DNA from: Candidatus Levyibacteriota bacterium
GTDB taxonomy: Bacteria > Patescibacteriota > Microgenomatia > Levybacterales > UBA12049
DNA length: 26,087 nt
Assembly (NCBI GenBank): GCA_023245515.1
Contig: JAHFKE010000005.1
Coordinates: 1 to 26,087 of the forward strand
Reading direction: 5' to 3'
The notes under the pieces are model-generated. The model worked only from the letters and a program-made list of their open reading frames with translations. It searched no databases and was not told the DNA's origin. Positions 7,041 through 15,085 of the stretch are shown here, one piece after another. Position 1 is the first letter of the stretch; the number at the start of each line of letters is the position of its first letter. The translations under genes and the position numbers were made by a program.

Positions 7041-7046
7041 ATTATA
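7041..7046 (-). promoter_or_regulatory. -10 box of the GH18 gene (leaderless)
   Basis: A perfect TATAAT on the minus strand ends 6 bases before the ATG at 7034, so it rules out the upstream in-frame ATG at 7052. The -35 region is weak. Confidence 0.6.
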
Positions 7047-7071
7047 GCGCATCGTGGGCGTAAATTGAGAA

Positions 7072-7101
7072 TTGTAAATTGAAAATTACTTGTGCTATTC
7101 T
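7072..7101 (+). promoter_or_regulatory. promoter of the PfkB kinase gene (leaderless)
   Basis: TTGTAA (7072-7077), an 18-base spacer and TATTCT (7096-7101) are followed after 6 bases by the ATG at 7108. It stands back to back with the GH18 promoter. Confidence 0.5.
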
Positions 7102-7107
7102 GGTAGT

Positions 7108-8151
7108 ATGCCTAAGTACAAGTATGATGTGATTACGGTGGGAGAGACCACGGTCGATGCATTCATGACGATTTATGATGCAAAGGGGCAATACCGCGTG
7201 GATACTGAGCATCATGATTTTTGCATCAGGCCTGGGGAGAAAATAAGTGTTGACGAATATGATTTTTGCATGGGGGGGAACGCGACGAATGTAGCTGTAG
7301 GACTTTCTCGTTTGGGGATAAAGGTTGGGCTTTGCTCAGAGATTGGGGACGATGAGTTGTCTTTTAAAATCCGCAATACATTGGTGAAAGAACATCTCGA
7401 CAGACTTTTGGTTAAGCAGGTGAATGGGCCATCTTCTTTTTCGGTGATTATTAATTTTCAGGGCGATCGGACAGTTTTCGCGCAGAATGTTCAGAGAGAT
7501 CATGATTTTGATCTGAGCGATGTGACGACGCCTTTTGTTTACCTGACCAGTCTTGGTACGGAATGGACTGAGCCTTATAAAAAAGCTCTTGCCTTCGTTG
7601 AGGAGAATAATGCTACGCTGGCATTTAATCCGGGTGGTCATCAATTACGCGAGGGAAGAGAGGTTCTGATGGCGGTTGTTTCAAAGACGACATATCTTTT
7701 TGTGAATAAAGAAGAGGCAGAGAAAGTCCTATCTCTTGATACTACTGATAAGAATGATAAAGATTATATCAATGAGCTTTTGAAGAAGCTGCAAGAGCTC
7801 GGACCGAAAGTGGCGGTCATTACCGACGGGAAAAACGGATCATACGCGGTTGATGAAAAGGGAGAGTTTTATTGGCAGGGGCTTAATGAGGGCAAGGTGG
7901 TAGAGCGGACAGGGGCAGGAGATTCATACACCTCCGGATTTTTAGCGGCCATCTTACATGGTTTGTCCGTAGAGCAGGCAATGACTTGGGGATCTTACAA
8001 TGCCACATCAGTTGTAGGTAAAATCGGTGCTCAAGCAGGACTTTTGACTAAGACTGAAATGGAAGAAGCGACGGGTATGCACAAAGTTCCTACGGATCTT
8101 GGTGAGAAAGACAATGATGATCTTGGGATAATGCCAGCGCCCCTGGGGTAG
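7108..8151 (+). CDS. PfkB-family carbohydrate kinase
   Basis: A 347-residue cytoplasmic kinase of the ribokinase fold that phosphorylates a sugar or nucleoside with ATP. PfkB signature 1 is GGNATNVAVGLSRLG (56-70); signature 2 is TGAGDSYTSGF (268-278), with the catalytic base D272; VAVITDGKNGSYA comes shortly before. The start is MPKYKYDV, chosen from the promoter. An insertion in the N-terminal lid (about residues 22-50) is longer than in ribokinase. The substrate cannot be read from sequence; fructose, ribose, adenosine or a keto-sugar acid are candidates. It converges with the aldolase gene (14 bases apart), so a glycolytic link is possible but not operonic. Confidence 0.9.
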   Translation: MPKYKYDVITVGETTVDAFMTIYDAKGQYRVDTEHHDFCIRPGEKISVDEYDFCMGGNATNVAVGLSRLGIKVGLCSEIGDDELSFKIRNTLVKEHLDRLLVKQVNGPSSFSVIINFQGDRTVFAQNVQRDHDFDLSDVTTPFVYLTSLGTEWTEPYKKALAFVEENNATLAFNPGGHQLREGREVLMAVVSKTTYLFVNKEEAEKVLSLDTTDKNDKDYINELLKKLQELGPKVAVITDGKNGSYAVDEKGEFYWQGLNEGKVVERTGAGDSYTSGFLAAILHGLSVEQAMTWGSYNATSVVGKIGAQAGLLTKTEMEEATGMHKVPTDLGEKDNDDLGIMPAPLG

Positions 8152-8165
8152 GCTCCTGATGTTCT

Positions 8166-9137
8166 TTATTTAAAATCTCCACCGTGGCCTGCTTGGCCGA
8201 AGGCTCTCATTCTGTCCGCCACTACTTGCTGATTGAATGATCTTGCCTCTCCCATATATTCTCTTGGGTCAAACTTTTCGGGGTGTTCTATGAAGAATTT
8301 TCGGATGGCGGCGGTGATGGCCAGACGGGTGTCAGTGTCGACGTTTATTTTGCGAACGCCATGTTGGATACCCAGTTGAATTTCTTCGATTGGCACACCC
8401 CATGTGGGCTTGATTTGGCCGCCATATTGATTGATCATGGCGAGGAGTTCCTGGGGGACGCTGGACGAACCGTGCATGACAAGATGGGTGTCAGGAAGTC
8501 TTTTGTGGATTTCAATAATCCTCTCCATGACGAGAACGCCGTGATCAGGCTTCTTGGAGAATTTATACACTCCATGACTTGTTCCAATTGCTACGGCTAG
8601 TGCGTCGACGCCTGTTTCTTTCACAAATTCTACTGCCTGATCAGGATCAGTTAAGAAGTTATTAGCCCCTTCTCCTATGCCGGCACCATCTTCAATTCCC
8701 CCGATACAGCCAAGTTCCGCTTCAACAGAAACACCTTTAGCATGAGCGTATGCTACGACTTCTTTGGTGACGTTGACATTATATTCATAAGGTGAAGGTG
8801 TTTTCCCGTCTTCAAGGAGGGATCCGTCGATCATAACGCTAGTAAAGCCCATATCAACTGCCGACATGCAAGCTTCTTTGCTGCCGTGATCCTGATGGAG
8901 GACGGTTGGGATTTCGGGATAGATTTCTGTTGCTGCCATCATCAGATGATAGAGAAAGCGATCATTGGCATATTTACGGGCGCCGCGTGAGGCTTGCAGG
9001 ATGACGGGGGAGTTGGTCTCTTTGGCTGCTTCCATGATGGCTTGGATCTGCTCCATGTTGTTGACGTTAAATCCGCCGACGCCATAGCCGCCTACTGCTG
9101 CCTGATCAAGTAATTTTCGGAGCGTTATGAGAGCCAT
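8166..9137 (-). CDS. fba: class II fructose-bisphosphate aldolase
   Basis: Zinc enzyme that cleaves fructose-1,6-bisphosphate to dihydroxyacetone phosphate and glyceraldehyde-3-phosphate. The 323-residue protein shows PTVLHQDHG (D83 catalytic, H84 zinc), VEAELG (138-143), IGTSHGVYK (H188 zinc), VMHGSSS (H222 zinc) and KINVDTDTRLA. The start is MALITLRKLL, set by a -10 box 7 bases upstream. The sequence resembles the long class II (Calvin-type) subgroup; tagatose-bisphosphate aldolase activity is a less likely alternative. It is downstream of the dehydrogenase gene on the same strand but has its own promoter. Confidence 0.95.
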   Translation of the reverse strand: MALITLRKLLDQAAVGGYGVGGFNVNNMEQIQAIMEAAKETNSPVILQASRGARKYANDRFLYHLMMAATEIYPEIPTVLHQDHGSKEACMSAVDMGFTSVMIDGSLLEDGKTPSPYEYNVNVTKEVVAYAHAKGVSVEAELGCIGGIEDGAGIGEGANNFLTDPDQAVEFVKETGVDALAVAIGTSHGVYKFSKKPDHGVLVMERIIEIHKRLPDTHLVMHGSSSVPQELLAMINQYGGQIKPTWGVPIEEIQLGIQHGVRKINVDTDTRLAITAAIRKFFIEHPEKFDPREYMGEARSFNQQVVADRMRAFGQAGHGGDFK

Positions 9138-9144
9138 AGTATCT

Positions 9145-9173
9145 ATAGTATCTATTCCCAGAGAGAAAAACAA
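9145..9173 (-). promoter_or_regulatory. promoter of fba (leaderless)
   Basis: On the minus strand TTGTTT (9173-9168), a 17-base spacer and TACTAT (9150-9145), then 7 bases to the ATG at 9137. Confidence 0.55.
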
Positions 9174-9194
9174 GGGTAATAATTTTAGGGTGTC

Positions 9195-10568
9195 TTACAA
9201 GAGGCCGAGCTCTCTACATTGTGTGGCGTATTCGAAGATTGCTCTTTCATGGAAAGCTTGATCGGGGGTGACACCTCTCTGTCGAGCTTCCTCAAGCACT
9301 GATCGTGTCATTGGTTCGACATCGACAACACTTTGATGAGCAGCTTCCTGCGAGGGCCTTCTGCCTGTAATATCCTCAATAAATTGTGGCAGAATAGAGC
9401 GGATACCGCCTTGATTTCCTAGCTCTGCCGGATCGACAGTGATCCCCCCCATACGGAATTCTTCAGCGAGGCGCTTCTCATGTCCGGCAGTCCAGTTGTA
9501 GTTGGCAGGGCCGCTGACACCTTTTACGCCGGCGCCCACCATTAGGAGTCTCGTTCTGTCGTTTAATTGCCCTGGTGGCCCTGATGGGACGAAGATAATT
9601 CCGCTTTCAAATATGTCATTTGGGCGGACTATATTTGCTCCATACTGATCTGACAATCTTTCCAGCTCATCCCTTCTACGATCCATATCAGTGATTATCA
9701 ATTCTGCACGAGGATGATTTTTATAATAGAGACCCACAAGTACCGATCCTACCTCACCTGCTGCGCCTTGTATGCCAAATGAGACATCAGTACCATCTTG
9801 GTTGAGTCCAAGTTCATGGAGCAATGCCTTTGTGCTATATGCAACGCTGAGTGCGGTGGTCGGTGAAGGATTACCTGTGCCTCCCTCGTCAACTCGATAG
9901 CAGGCAACAAATTTGCCACCGGTGTAGTCTCTGATTCTGGACATTTTGTCTGAATCTGTTCCACTATCTGGGGCAGTGTAATACACCACACGGGGATCGT
10001 CTGTTGGCTTCATCTCGTTCAGCTTGATTACATGCTCGGCGCGTTGTTCCCATAAGCGGTCTTGTTGTTGTGGTGTTAGGGCCGCATAAGCGCCCGGGTG
10101 ATTTCTAACCATTATACCTTTTGTTCCACCAAACATCTTCGCAGCGTCAAGCCATGCATCGCGATTACCCAAAATTTCCCCTCTATAATCGCCATAGACT
10201 TCGGGATGATTGTCCATACCCTCTCTCATAGTGGCTACCTCTCCGGCATGTTTCACTGCCATCTCTCCGCCTAGTTGGAAGGATTCTAATAATCCCGCGG
10301 CTGCGATATCGCTGGACACACTTCTTCCCTCCATGATTCTCTTAGTGTATATGGGGTCGGCATTTTCATAGTCTGACAAAAGTCTGGTGGCATCTGCTTC
10401 TCGTAAGCCCCCAAGAGCAGGGTGATAGGGGTCCCTAACAACGGTAATATTATGAGTATAGCCTGGAACATCGCGTATTGAGGTCACAAGCATGAAGGCA
10501 TTTTTGGGGTCGTTAAGTCGTTCTTTACCACGTTGTATTAGTGAGAGATTCGGAACTTCTGTTGTCAT
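9195..10568 (-). CDS. Glu/Leu/Phe/Val dehydrogenase family protein
   Basis: A 457-residue NAD(P)-dependent amino acid dehydrogenase homologue, nearest by eye to leucine dehydrogenases. N-domain: DPYHPALGGLRE (substrate loop), FGGTKGIMV (position of the catalytic-Lys motif), and YYTAPDSGTDSDKM. C-domain: NPSPTTALSV, then the Rossmann motif GIQGAAGEVG, IFVPSGPPGQLND and VKGVSGPANYNW. The family deaminates an amino acid to its keto acid. The C-terminal part after about residue 350 is longer than in leucine dehydrogenase. The frame is open to 10622 (TTG), but a likely promoter overlaps that part, so MTTEVPNL is preferred. The exact substrate is unknown. Confidence 0.82.
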   Translation of the reverse strand: MTTEVPNLSLIQRGKERLNDPKNAFMLVTSIRDVPGYTHNITVVRDPYHPALGGLREADATRLLSDYENADPIYTKRIMEGRSVSSDIAAAGLLESFQLGGEMAVKHAGEVATMREGMDNHPEVYGDYRGEILGNRDAWLDAAKMFGGTKGIMVRNHPGAYAALTPQQQDRLWEQRAEHVIKLNEMKPTDDPRVVYYTAPDSGTDSDKMSRIRDYTGGKFVACYRVDEGGTGNPSPTTALSVAYSTKALLHELGLNQDGTDVSFGIQGAAGEVGSVLVGLYYKNHPRAELIITDMDRRRDELERLSDQYGANIVRPNDIFESGIIFVPSGPPGQLNDRTRLLMVGAGVKGVSGPANYNWTAGHEKRLAEEFRMGGITVDPAELGNQGGIRSILPQFIEDITGRRPSQEAAHQSVVDVEPMTRSVLEEARQRGVTPDQAFHERAIFEYATQCRELGLL

Positions 10569-10594
10569 AGCAGCGAATAGGTAATCGAGTAAAA

Positions 10595-10622
10595 TTTTAT
10601 AATTATTTTTCAAAGATTGCAA
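10595..10622 (-). promoter_or_regulatory. possible promoter of the dehydrogenase gene
   Basis: On the minus strand TTGCAA (10622-10617), a 16-base spacer and TATAAA (10600-10595) would give a leader of about 20 bases before the ATG at 10568. A TATTCG 5 bases before the ATG is an alternative leaderless -10 box. Confidence 0.35.
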
Positions 10623-10657
10623 GGAAGATTCTTGCGACCCAAATAATAGTCCTATAG

Positions 10658-10686
10658 TTGATAAATACGTGTTTTTTTGTTATACT
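10658..10686 (+). promoter_or_regulatory. strong promoter ahead of the CPBP protease leader
   Basis: TTGATA (10658-10663), an exact 17-base spacer and TATACT (10681-10686). Transcription should start near G10693, about 165 bases before the gene, so this transcript has a long leader. Confidence 0.7.
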
Positions 10687-10692
10687 TAGCCT

Positions 10693-10858
10693 GTCTCGTA
10701 CAATCCTGTACGGGCTTTACTTGAGGGGGAGCAAGTGGGCATGCTGCCTACGTTTTATCGCTAACCCAAAGAGTAAGTGTCCTACGAATTTCACTAGTTG
10801 AAAGGTAGGAAGCACATTGTCATAGTTAGAAAAATCTAGTAGCTCTGTGAGGAGTGAA
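10693..10858 (+). promoter_or_regulatory. long folded 5' leader of the CPBP gene, possible cis-regulatory RNA
   Basis: Between the promoter and the start codon several stems can form: CGTACA 10697-10702/TGTACG 10707-10712; ACTTG 10719-10723/CAAGT 10732-10736; GGGCA 10737-10741/TGCCT 10745-10749; and a long hairpin with TCCTAC 10780-10785/GTAGGA 10805-10810 plus TTTCA 10789-10793/TGAAA 10799-10803, flanked by GTG/CAC. CTAAC 10761-10765 may pair with GTTAG 10825-10829 around it. The Shine-Dalgarno site GAGGAG is at 10849-10854. No known riboswitch was recognised. A stand-alone small RNA reading through into the gene is the alternative. Confidence 0.5.
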
Positions 10859-11581
10859 ATGAGCGAAAAGCAGAAGGTTAACAAGAGGGGAACGCTGTCT
10901 GTCATTATGGCAGTAATAGCGCTTCTTGCTGGTACTAACGTGCTGATGTACTTCAGTTCTGAATACGTCAGCCTTGTTGTCGGCCCCCTAGTTGCTTCCG
11001 TGCTGCTCATGGTGGCTCGCAGGGCCGGCCTTTCCTGGGATGATCTAGGGATGACGCGTCGAGCATGGCGCAAGGGTGCCTTGTACGCATCGATCATTGT
11101 CGCTCTGGTGGCGCTGGTCTACGTGCTTGGTGCAGCTTTGCCCGTGACTCGATCGGCATTTCTGGACGTGAGGTACCATATGGGTATCAGCTCGGCGCTG
11201 ATTACAGCACTGGTGTTGATTCCTCTTGGTACTGTTCTTCTCGAGGAGATCGCGTTCCGGGGTGTCCTCTTCGGACTTTTCCGGCGAATCCACGGTAGGT
11301 GGGCTGCTGTTTTGTCCTCGGGCGTCTTCGGCGTGTGGCACATCCTTCCCTCGCTTGGTCTGACTAAGGCTAATAGTGCAGTGGGTGCCACGTTGGGAAG
11401 CGGAGGTGGTCCTCAGCTTGTAGCGATCATGGGAGCGGTTGTCTTCACAATCATTGCCGGGTTGCTATTTTGTGAGTTGCGCCGACGCAGCGGGAGTCTT
11501 CTGGCAGCAGCCGGACTACATTGGGCGACCAATGGTCTGGGTGTGCTGGTGGGCGCGTTGCTTTGGAGCTGGTCTTCATGA
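10859..11581 (+). CDS. CPBP-family intramembrane metalloprotease (CAAX/Abi type)
   Basis: A 240-residue polytopic membrane protein with all three motifs of the family: LEEIAFRG (E129, E130, R134), VFGVWH (H161) and HWATN (H221, N225). Members cleave prenylated or membrane-embedded substrates, and several act in bacteriocin immunity or signalling; the substrate here is unknown. The start is the ATG at 10859, four bases after GAGGAG. Sequence style (WHILPSLGL, RRRSGSLLAAAGLHWATNGLG) and higher G+C (32 of 60 in 11221-11280) resemble actinobacterial members, suggesting transfer. It is a lone gene with a folded leader and a structured RNA after it. Confidence 0.9.
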   Translation: MSEKQKVNKRGTLSVIMAVIALLAGTNVLMYFSSEYVSLVVGPLVASVLLMVARRAGLSWDDLGMTRRAWRKGALYASIIVALVALVYVLGAALPVTRSAFLDVRYHMGISSALITALVLIPLGTVLLEEIAFRGVLFGLFRRIHGRWAAVLSSGVFGVWHILPSLGLTKANSAVGATLGSGGGPQLVAIMGAVVFTIIAGLLFCELRRRSGSLLAAAGLHWATNGLGVLVGALLWSWSS

Positions 11582-11608
11582 AAAATTTTCTAACTAAGGA
11601 GGAATGTG

Positions 11609-11697
11609 TACACCCGTGGAGGGAATTTGTTATGTCCCTTAGGACATCATCGTCAACCGACGATTACAAATTCCCTCCACACCCAAAGCTCTGTGTA
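11609..11697 (+). ncRNA. candidate structured RNA after the CPBP gene, similar to the element at 3504
   Basis: A perfect 15-base-pair stem, GTGGAGGGAATTTGT (11616-11630) with ACAAATTCCCTCCAC (11666-11680), encloses two perfect hairpins: ATGTCC 11632-11637/GGACAT 11642-11647 (loop CTTA) and ATCGTC 11649-11654/GACGAT 11659-11664 (loop AACC). An outer TACAC 11609-11613/GTGTA 11693-11697 may close it. The flank ACCCAAAGCT (11681-11690) resembles ACCCCAAGCT at 3569-3578. There is no U-run, so it is not a simple terminator. It starts about 30 bases after the CPBP stop, so it probably forms a 3' UTR domain or a separate RNA. Confidence 0.65.
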
Positions 11698-11754
11698 AAT
11701 TTCGCCTCTGCAATATTCTCATATTCTGCTTCGTAGTTATTACAAAACTGTCTC

Positions 11755-11783
11755 TTGCATTACGTCGTTAGGCGGTCTACTAT
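11755..11783 (+). promoter_or_regulatory. promoter of the DoxX gene (leaderless)
   Basis: TTGCAT (11755-11760), an exact 17-base spacer and TACTAT (11778-11783), then 6 bases to the ATG at 11790. Confidence 0.6.
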
Positions 11784-11789
11784 AAAATT

Positions 11790-12368
11790 ATGAGTAAGAA
11801 CGGCGGCACATCTAATGCAATAACACAGTTATCAGAGCCTCCTATTTCGAAGCTGTTCTTTGCTGATACAAGACTTTCGTGGTTTTGGTTAATTTTGCGT
11901 ATCTACATAGGGTGGCAGTGGGTTGAGGCAGGGTATGCAAAAGTCATCAATCCTGTGTGGGTAGGTCCCGATGCGGGGGGAGCGGTAGCAGGATTTGCGA
12001 TGGGAGCTTTGAAGAAGACGGTGGGTGCGCATCCTGATGTTTCGACTTGGTATGCCACATGGCTTAAGGATGTTGTTGTTCCTAATGCCAGCTTTTTTTC
12101 GCATCTGGTTGCTTTTGGAGAACTAGCAGTTGGGGTTGGTCTTATTTTAGGTCTCTTCACTGGTATCGCAGCATTTTTTGGAGCATTTATGAACATGAAT
12201 TATCTTTTTGCTGGAACCGTCAGCACTAATCCTCTTATGTTCGTCATCCAATTGCTCATCATTTTGGCATGGAGAGTAGCTGGATGGATTGGCTTGGATA
12301 GAGTAGTTCTTCCATTTCTTGGTACTCCTTGGCAACCCGGCAAGCTCTTTCCTTCTAAAAAATCGTAG
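11790..12368 (+). CDS. DoxX/DoxD-family membrane protein
   Basis: A 192-residue protein with about four membrane spans. It opens with a soluble stretch, then LSWFWLILRIYIGWQWVEAGYAK, the typical DoxX first helix, and later LVAFGELAVGVGLILGLFTG and FMNMNYLFAG. Relatives include the large subunit of thiosulfate:quinone oxidoreductase and uncharacterised DoxX proteins linked to oxidative stress. The lack of a recognisable small subunit nearby argues against a confident thiosulfate role. It has its own leaderless promoter, is transcribed away from the structured RNA at 11609, and converges with the FAD dehydrogenase operon. Confidence 0.85.
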   Translation: MSKNGGTSNAITQLSEPPISKLFFADTRLSWFWLILRIYIGWQWVEAGYAKVINPVWVGPDAGGAVAGFAMGALKKTVGAHPDVSTWYATWLKDVVVPNASFFSHLVAFGELAVGVGLILGLFTGIAAFFGAFMNMNYLFAGTVSTNPLMFVIQLLIILAWRVAGWIGLDRVVLPFLGTPWQPGKLFPSKKS

Positions 12369-12432
12369 CTTCTAATGATAAAGAGAAAAACCCCCTAATA
12401 CTCCTGATAAAATACCTTTGATGCCCTTTAAT

Positions 12433-14085
12433 TTACCAGTGGCTGCGGAGGTGCTTCATGGACCAGTCCATGTCGCTGTAGACTTTCTTTCTGGGGTTGA
12501 AGATATTTTCAGGATCAAAGATTTTTTTCGTTTCCTCAAAAAGCTTGACGACTTCTTTGCCATACATTTGCTCCAGATAGGGGCTGCGGACGAGACCATC
12601 ATTGTGCTCACCAGTCGTGGAGCCGCCGAATTTAGTGATAATGCCATAGACTTCTTTAGATATTTCGGGAATTGCCGCACGCACTTTGGAATCTTCTATG
12701 GTAACAAGGGGGATGATGTGGAAATTCCCATTGCCGACGTGACCCGCAATGGTAAAGATAAATTCTGGATGCTTCTTTAGCACGTCTGTTACTAATGGTA
12801 GGACTTCAGCGATCTTATGCGGGTCGATAACAAAATCATCGATGAAAGGAGCAGTATGCTTGTCTCTGATTTTGTTACGGAGTAGATTGAAGCTCTCTCT
12901 TCTGACGAGCCAATATCTTTTCTCCTGATCTTCTCTGGCGACGCGAGTCTGGGGATGGAGATGTTTGATTTTTTCTCGAAGAGTTGCTATTTTTTTCTCA
13001 AGTTCTGCAGGATCGTCACCGGTAAAGTCGATTTGTAGAATGAGCTTGGGAAGTCTACCGATAAGCATTTGTATGAATGCAGGAGCAAATGCCAAACCGG
13101 ACTGGATAAGTCCTACGATGCCCAGCTTTTTGGCAAACTCGGGGAAGAAGCGAAGAGCCAGCTTTAACGTATTATCATCGTAGCCCTCAAAGCTTTCAGG
13201 TTGAAGAGGTAATACCGCATCAATAATCTCACCCAGATGCGAAAGATCATGGAGGAAGATGATTTCCATCTCGCGGTGCTTGCGGACCGGTACAAGTCCG
13301 ATTTTTGCTTCAAGCATCATGCCCAATGTGCCTTGAGCTCCTACCCATAGCTGTGTTAAGTCAAAGATTTTTTTCTCTTTGTTATACACGTTCCAGAGGA
13401 AGTAGCCAGCAGAATTTTTGGAAACCTGTGGCTTGGCCTTTTGCAGGAGATCGTAGTTGTCAGTTATGAGCTTGTACATGTCGCGATACATTCCTCCTTC
13501 AAAATCTTTTTGCGCCATCTTTGCATCCAGCTCTTTTTCGTTAAGAGGCTTTAGCGTGTATTGGTTGCCGTCAGCAAGAACGACCTTAACCTCCTTGATG
13601 AAGTGTTCGGTCTTGCCGAACTCAAGTGATTTTTCACCACCCGAATTGTTGTTCACAATGCCGCCGATTGCACACAATTCGCGTGAAGCAGGGTAGGATG
13701 CAAAGAGAAGATTTTGCTTAAGGGTTTCCTTTTCAAAATCACGGTAGTACACTCCTGGCTCGGCTGTACCGACTCCGTCTTCGATAGAGCCAATATGATT
13801 GAAATATTTCAAAAAGGAGACGATGATGGAGTCGTTGATCGACCCCCCGCCCATATCTGTTCCAGCTGAACGTCCAGTCAGGGAAAGGTCAGAATGTTCC
13901 TTTTTATGCTTACTGACAAATTTTACTAAAGCTTTTACATCCTCAGCTCCATTGGGGGAGACGACGACTTGGGGCTTGATTTCAAAAATACTTGCGTCAT
14001 GACTGTTCGCCATGAGCGTCTCTTCGTCAGTCATGACATCGCCCTTGATTACGTCCTTTAGTTCATCGAGTAGTTTTGGATCCAT
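12433..14085 (-). CDS. FAD-linked 2-hydroxyacid dehydrogenase (GlcD / D-lactate / D-2-hydroxyglutarate type)
   Basis: A 550-residue flavoenzyme. The N-terminal FAD_binding_4 domain shows LTGRSAGTDMGGGS, GTAEPGVYYRDFE and SRELCAIGGIVNNNSGGEKS; the C-terminal FAD-oxidase domain shows AGHVGNGNFHI, GEHNDGLVRSPYL and DPENIFNPRKKV. The family oxidises a D-2-hydroxyacid to the keto acid, passing electrons to a quinone or flavoprotein. The GEHNDG form is shared with YdiJ-like enzymes, but the C-terminal Fe-S domain of that group is absent. It is the last gene of the operon, starting 1 base after the transketolase C-half stop. In this context glycerate is an attractive substrate, but lactate, glycolate and 2-hydroxyglutarate remain possible. 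Confidence 0.88.
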   Translation of the reverse strand: MDPKLLDELKDVIKGDVMTDEETLMANSHDASIFEIKPQVVVSPNGAEDVKALVKFVSKHKKEHSDLSLTGRSAGTDMGGGSINDSIIVSFLKYFNHIGSIEDGVGTAEPGVYYRDFEKETLKQNLLFASYPASRELCAIGGIVNNNSGGEKSLEFGKTEHFIKEVKVVLADGNQYTLKPLNEKELDAKMAQKDFEGGMYRDMYKLITDNYDLLQKAKPQVSKNSAGYFLWNVYNKEKKIFDLTQLWVGAQGTLGMMLEAKIGLVPVRKHREMEIIFLHDLSHLGEIIDAVLPLQPESFEGYDDNTLKLALRFFPEFAKKLGIVGLIQSGLAFAPAFIQMLIGRLPKLILQIDFTGDDPAELEKKIATLREKIKHLHPQTRVAREDQEKRYWLVRRESFNLLRNKIRDKHTAPFIDDFVIDPHKIAEVLPLVTDVLKKHPEFIFTIAGHVGNGNFHIIPLVTIEDSKVRAAIPEISKEVYGIITKFGGSTTGEHNDGLVRSPYLEQMYGKEVVKLFEETKKIFDPENIFNPRKKVYSDMDWSMKHLRSHW

Positions 14086-14086
14086 A

Positions 14087-15079
14087 CTATACTTTTCGCT
14101 TTATTGCCTTCTTAACGGCACTCTTAATATTCTGCACGTCCATTTGATATTTTGCAACTAGCTCTTTTGGTGTACCTGACTCGGCAAAGGTGTTTTGTAG
14201 ACCGATAAATTCCATTGGCAGGGGATTGGTTTTTGCCAGAAATTCTGCAATGGCACTCCCCATACCTCCCATGACTTGGTGGTCCTCAACAGTGACGATT
14301 GCCTTGGTATGTCCGGTGAATCTAAGGATGCCCTCTTCGTCAAGTGGTTTGATAGTCGCGACGTTTATTACTAATACCGGAAAGCCTTCTTCCTCAAGTT
14401 CTTTTGCAGCGACTAGCGCGTAGTGGAGCATATAACCTGTGGCAAAAATGGTTGCTTGAGGATTATCAGTGATCCAATAGTCATACATTTTCCCGGTCTC
14501 AAATGGCGTTTCTTCTGTAGTGATGAGAGGAGTTTTGTCCCGAGTGTAGCGTAGGTATACAGGTCCGTCTGTGGTCGCTGAGGCGACGGTTGCCTTGTGA
14601 GCTTCAATTGCATCGCAGGGGACATACACTTCTATTCCTGGCCAACAACGGGTGATAGCTATATCCTCAGTTGCCTGATGCGTTGCTCCATCGGGTCCAG
14701 TCATGATGCCAGCGTGATGTCCGGCGATTTTGACATTGACATGGTTGTAGATGCACGTGGTGCGGATGGTCTCCCAGTTCTTGCCAGGGGAAAAGGTGGC
14801 GTATGAGGAGATGAAGGCAATTTTACCACTTACGGCGAGCCCTGCAGCGATGGCCGCCATGTTTTGCTCTCCGATGCCGTCCTGGAAAAATCTCTCGGGG
14901 TATTTTTCAGCGAAAAGATGCGCGTGAGTTGATTCAGTGAGATCTGCTGCCATACCGACGACATTGGGGTTGGTGTCGCCAAGGGACAAGAGTCCTGTGC
15001 CAAAACCTGCTCGGGTAGGCTTGGACTCAACGTCTTTATCAAATAACTTCTGATTAAGTTTTAAGCTTGGATTTAACAT
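14087..15079 (-). CDS. transketolase, C-terminal half (pyrimidine-binding and C domains)
   Basis: A 330-residue subunit that pairs with the adjacent N-terminal half to form a split transketolase, moving two-carbon ketol units between sugars with thiamine diphosphate. The Pyr domain shows TRAGFGTGL, MAADLTEST and FFQDGIGEQNMAAIAAGLA, containing the Glu that activates the cofactor, then SSYATFSPGKNWETIR. The C domain includes IFATGYMLHYALVAAKEL and VTVEDHQVMGGMGSAIAEFL. Split transketolases are common in archaea and several bacterial groups. It begins 6 bases after the stop of the N half, which ensures coupled synthesis. Confidence 0.94.
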   Translation of the reverse strand: MLNPSLKLNQKLFDKDVESKPTRAGFGTGLLSLGDTNPNVVGMAADLTESTHAHLFAEKYPERFFQDGIGEQNMAAIAAGLAVSGKIAFISSYATFSPGKNWETIRTTCIYNHVNVKIAGHHAGIMTGPDGATHQATEDIAITRCWPGIEVYVPCDAIEAHKATVASATTDGPVYLRYTRDKTPLITTEETPFETGKMYDYWITDNPQATIFATGYMLHYALVAAKELEEEGFPVLVINVATIKPLDEEGILRFTGHTKAIVTVEDHQVMGGMGSAIAEFLAKTNPLPMEFIGLQNTFAESGTPKELVAKYQMDVQNIKSAVKKAIKRKV

Positions 15080-15085
15080 ACATTT

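Noticed and set aside
10693..10858. Known riboswitch (purine, TPP, SAM, c-di-GMP, c-di-AMP, fluoride) in the CPBP leader
   Set aside because: None of the core conserved strings I know for those classes is present in the right arrangement.
11578..11736. 52-codon frame overlapping the CPBP stop (ATGA) and running through the second RNA element
   Set aside because: Its composition is dictated by the perfect inverted repeat, it has no ribosome binding site of its own, and the product shows no domain-like features.
11589..11773. Integron attC site around the second structured RNA (CTAAC at 11590-11594, GTTAGGC at 11767-11773)
   Set aside because: The spacing is long, GTTAGGC falls between the DoxX -35 and -10 boxes, the first copy lacks the same core sites in the right orientation, and no integrase gene is present.
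12369..12432. Terminator between the convergent DoxX and FAD dehydrogenase genes
   Set aside because: No stem followed by a T-run could be drawn on either strand in this 64-base gap.
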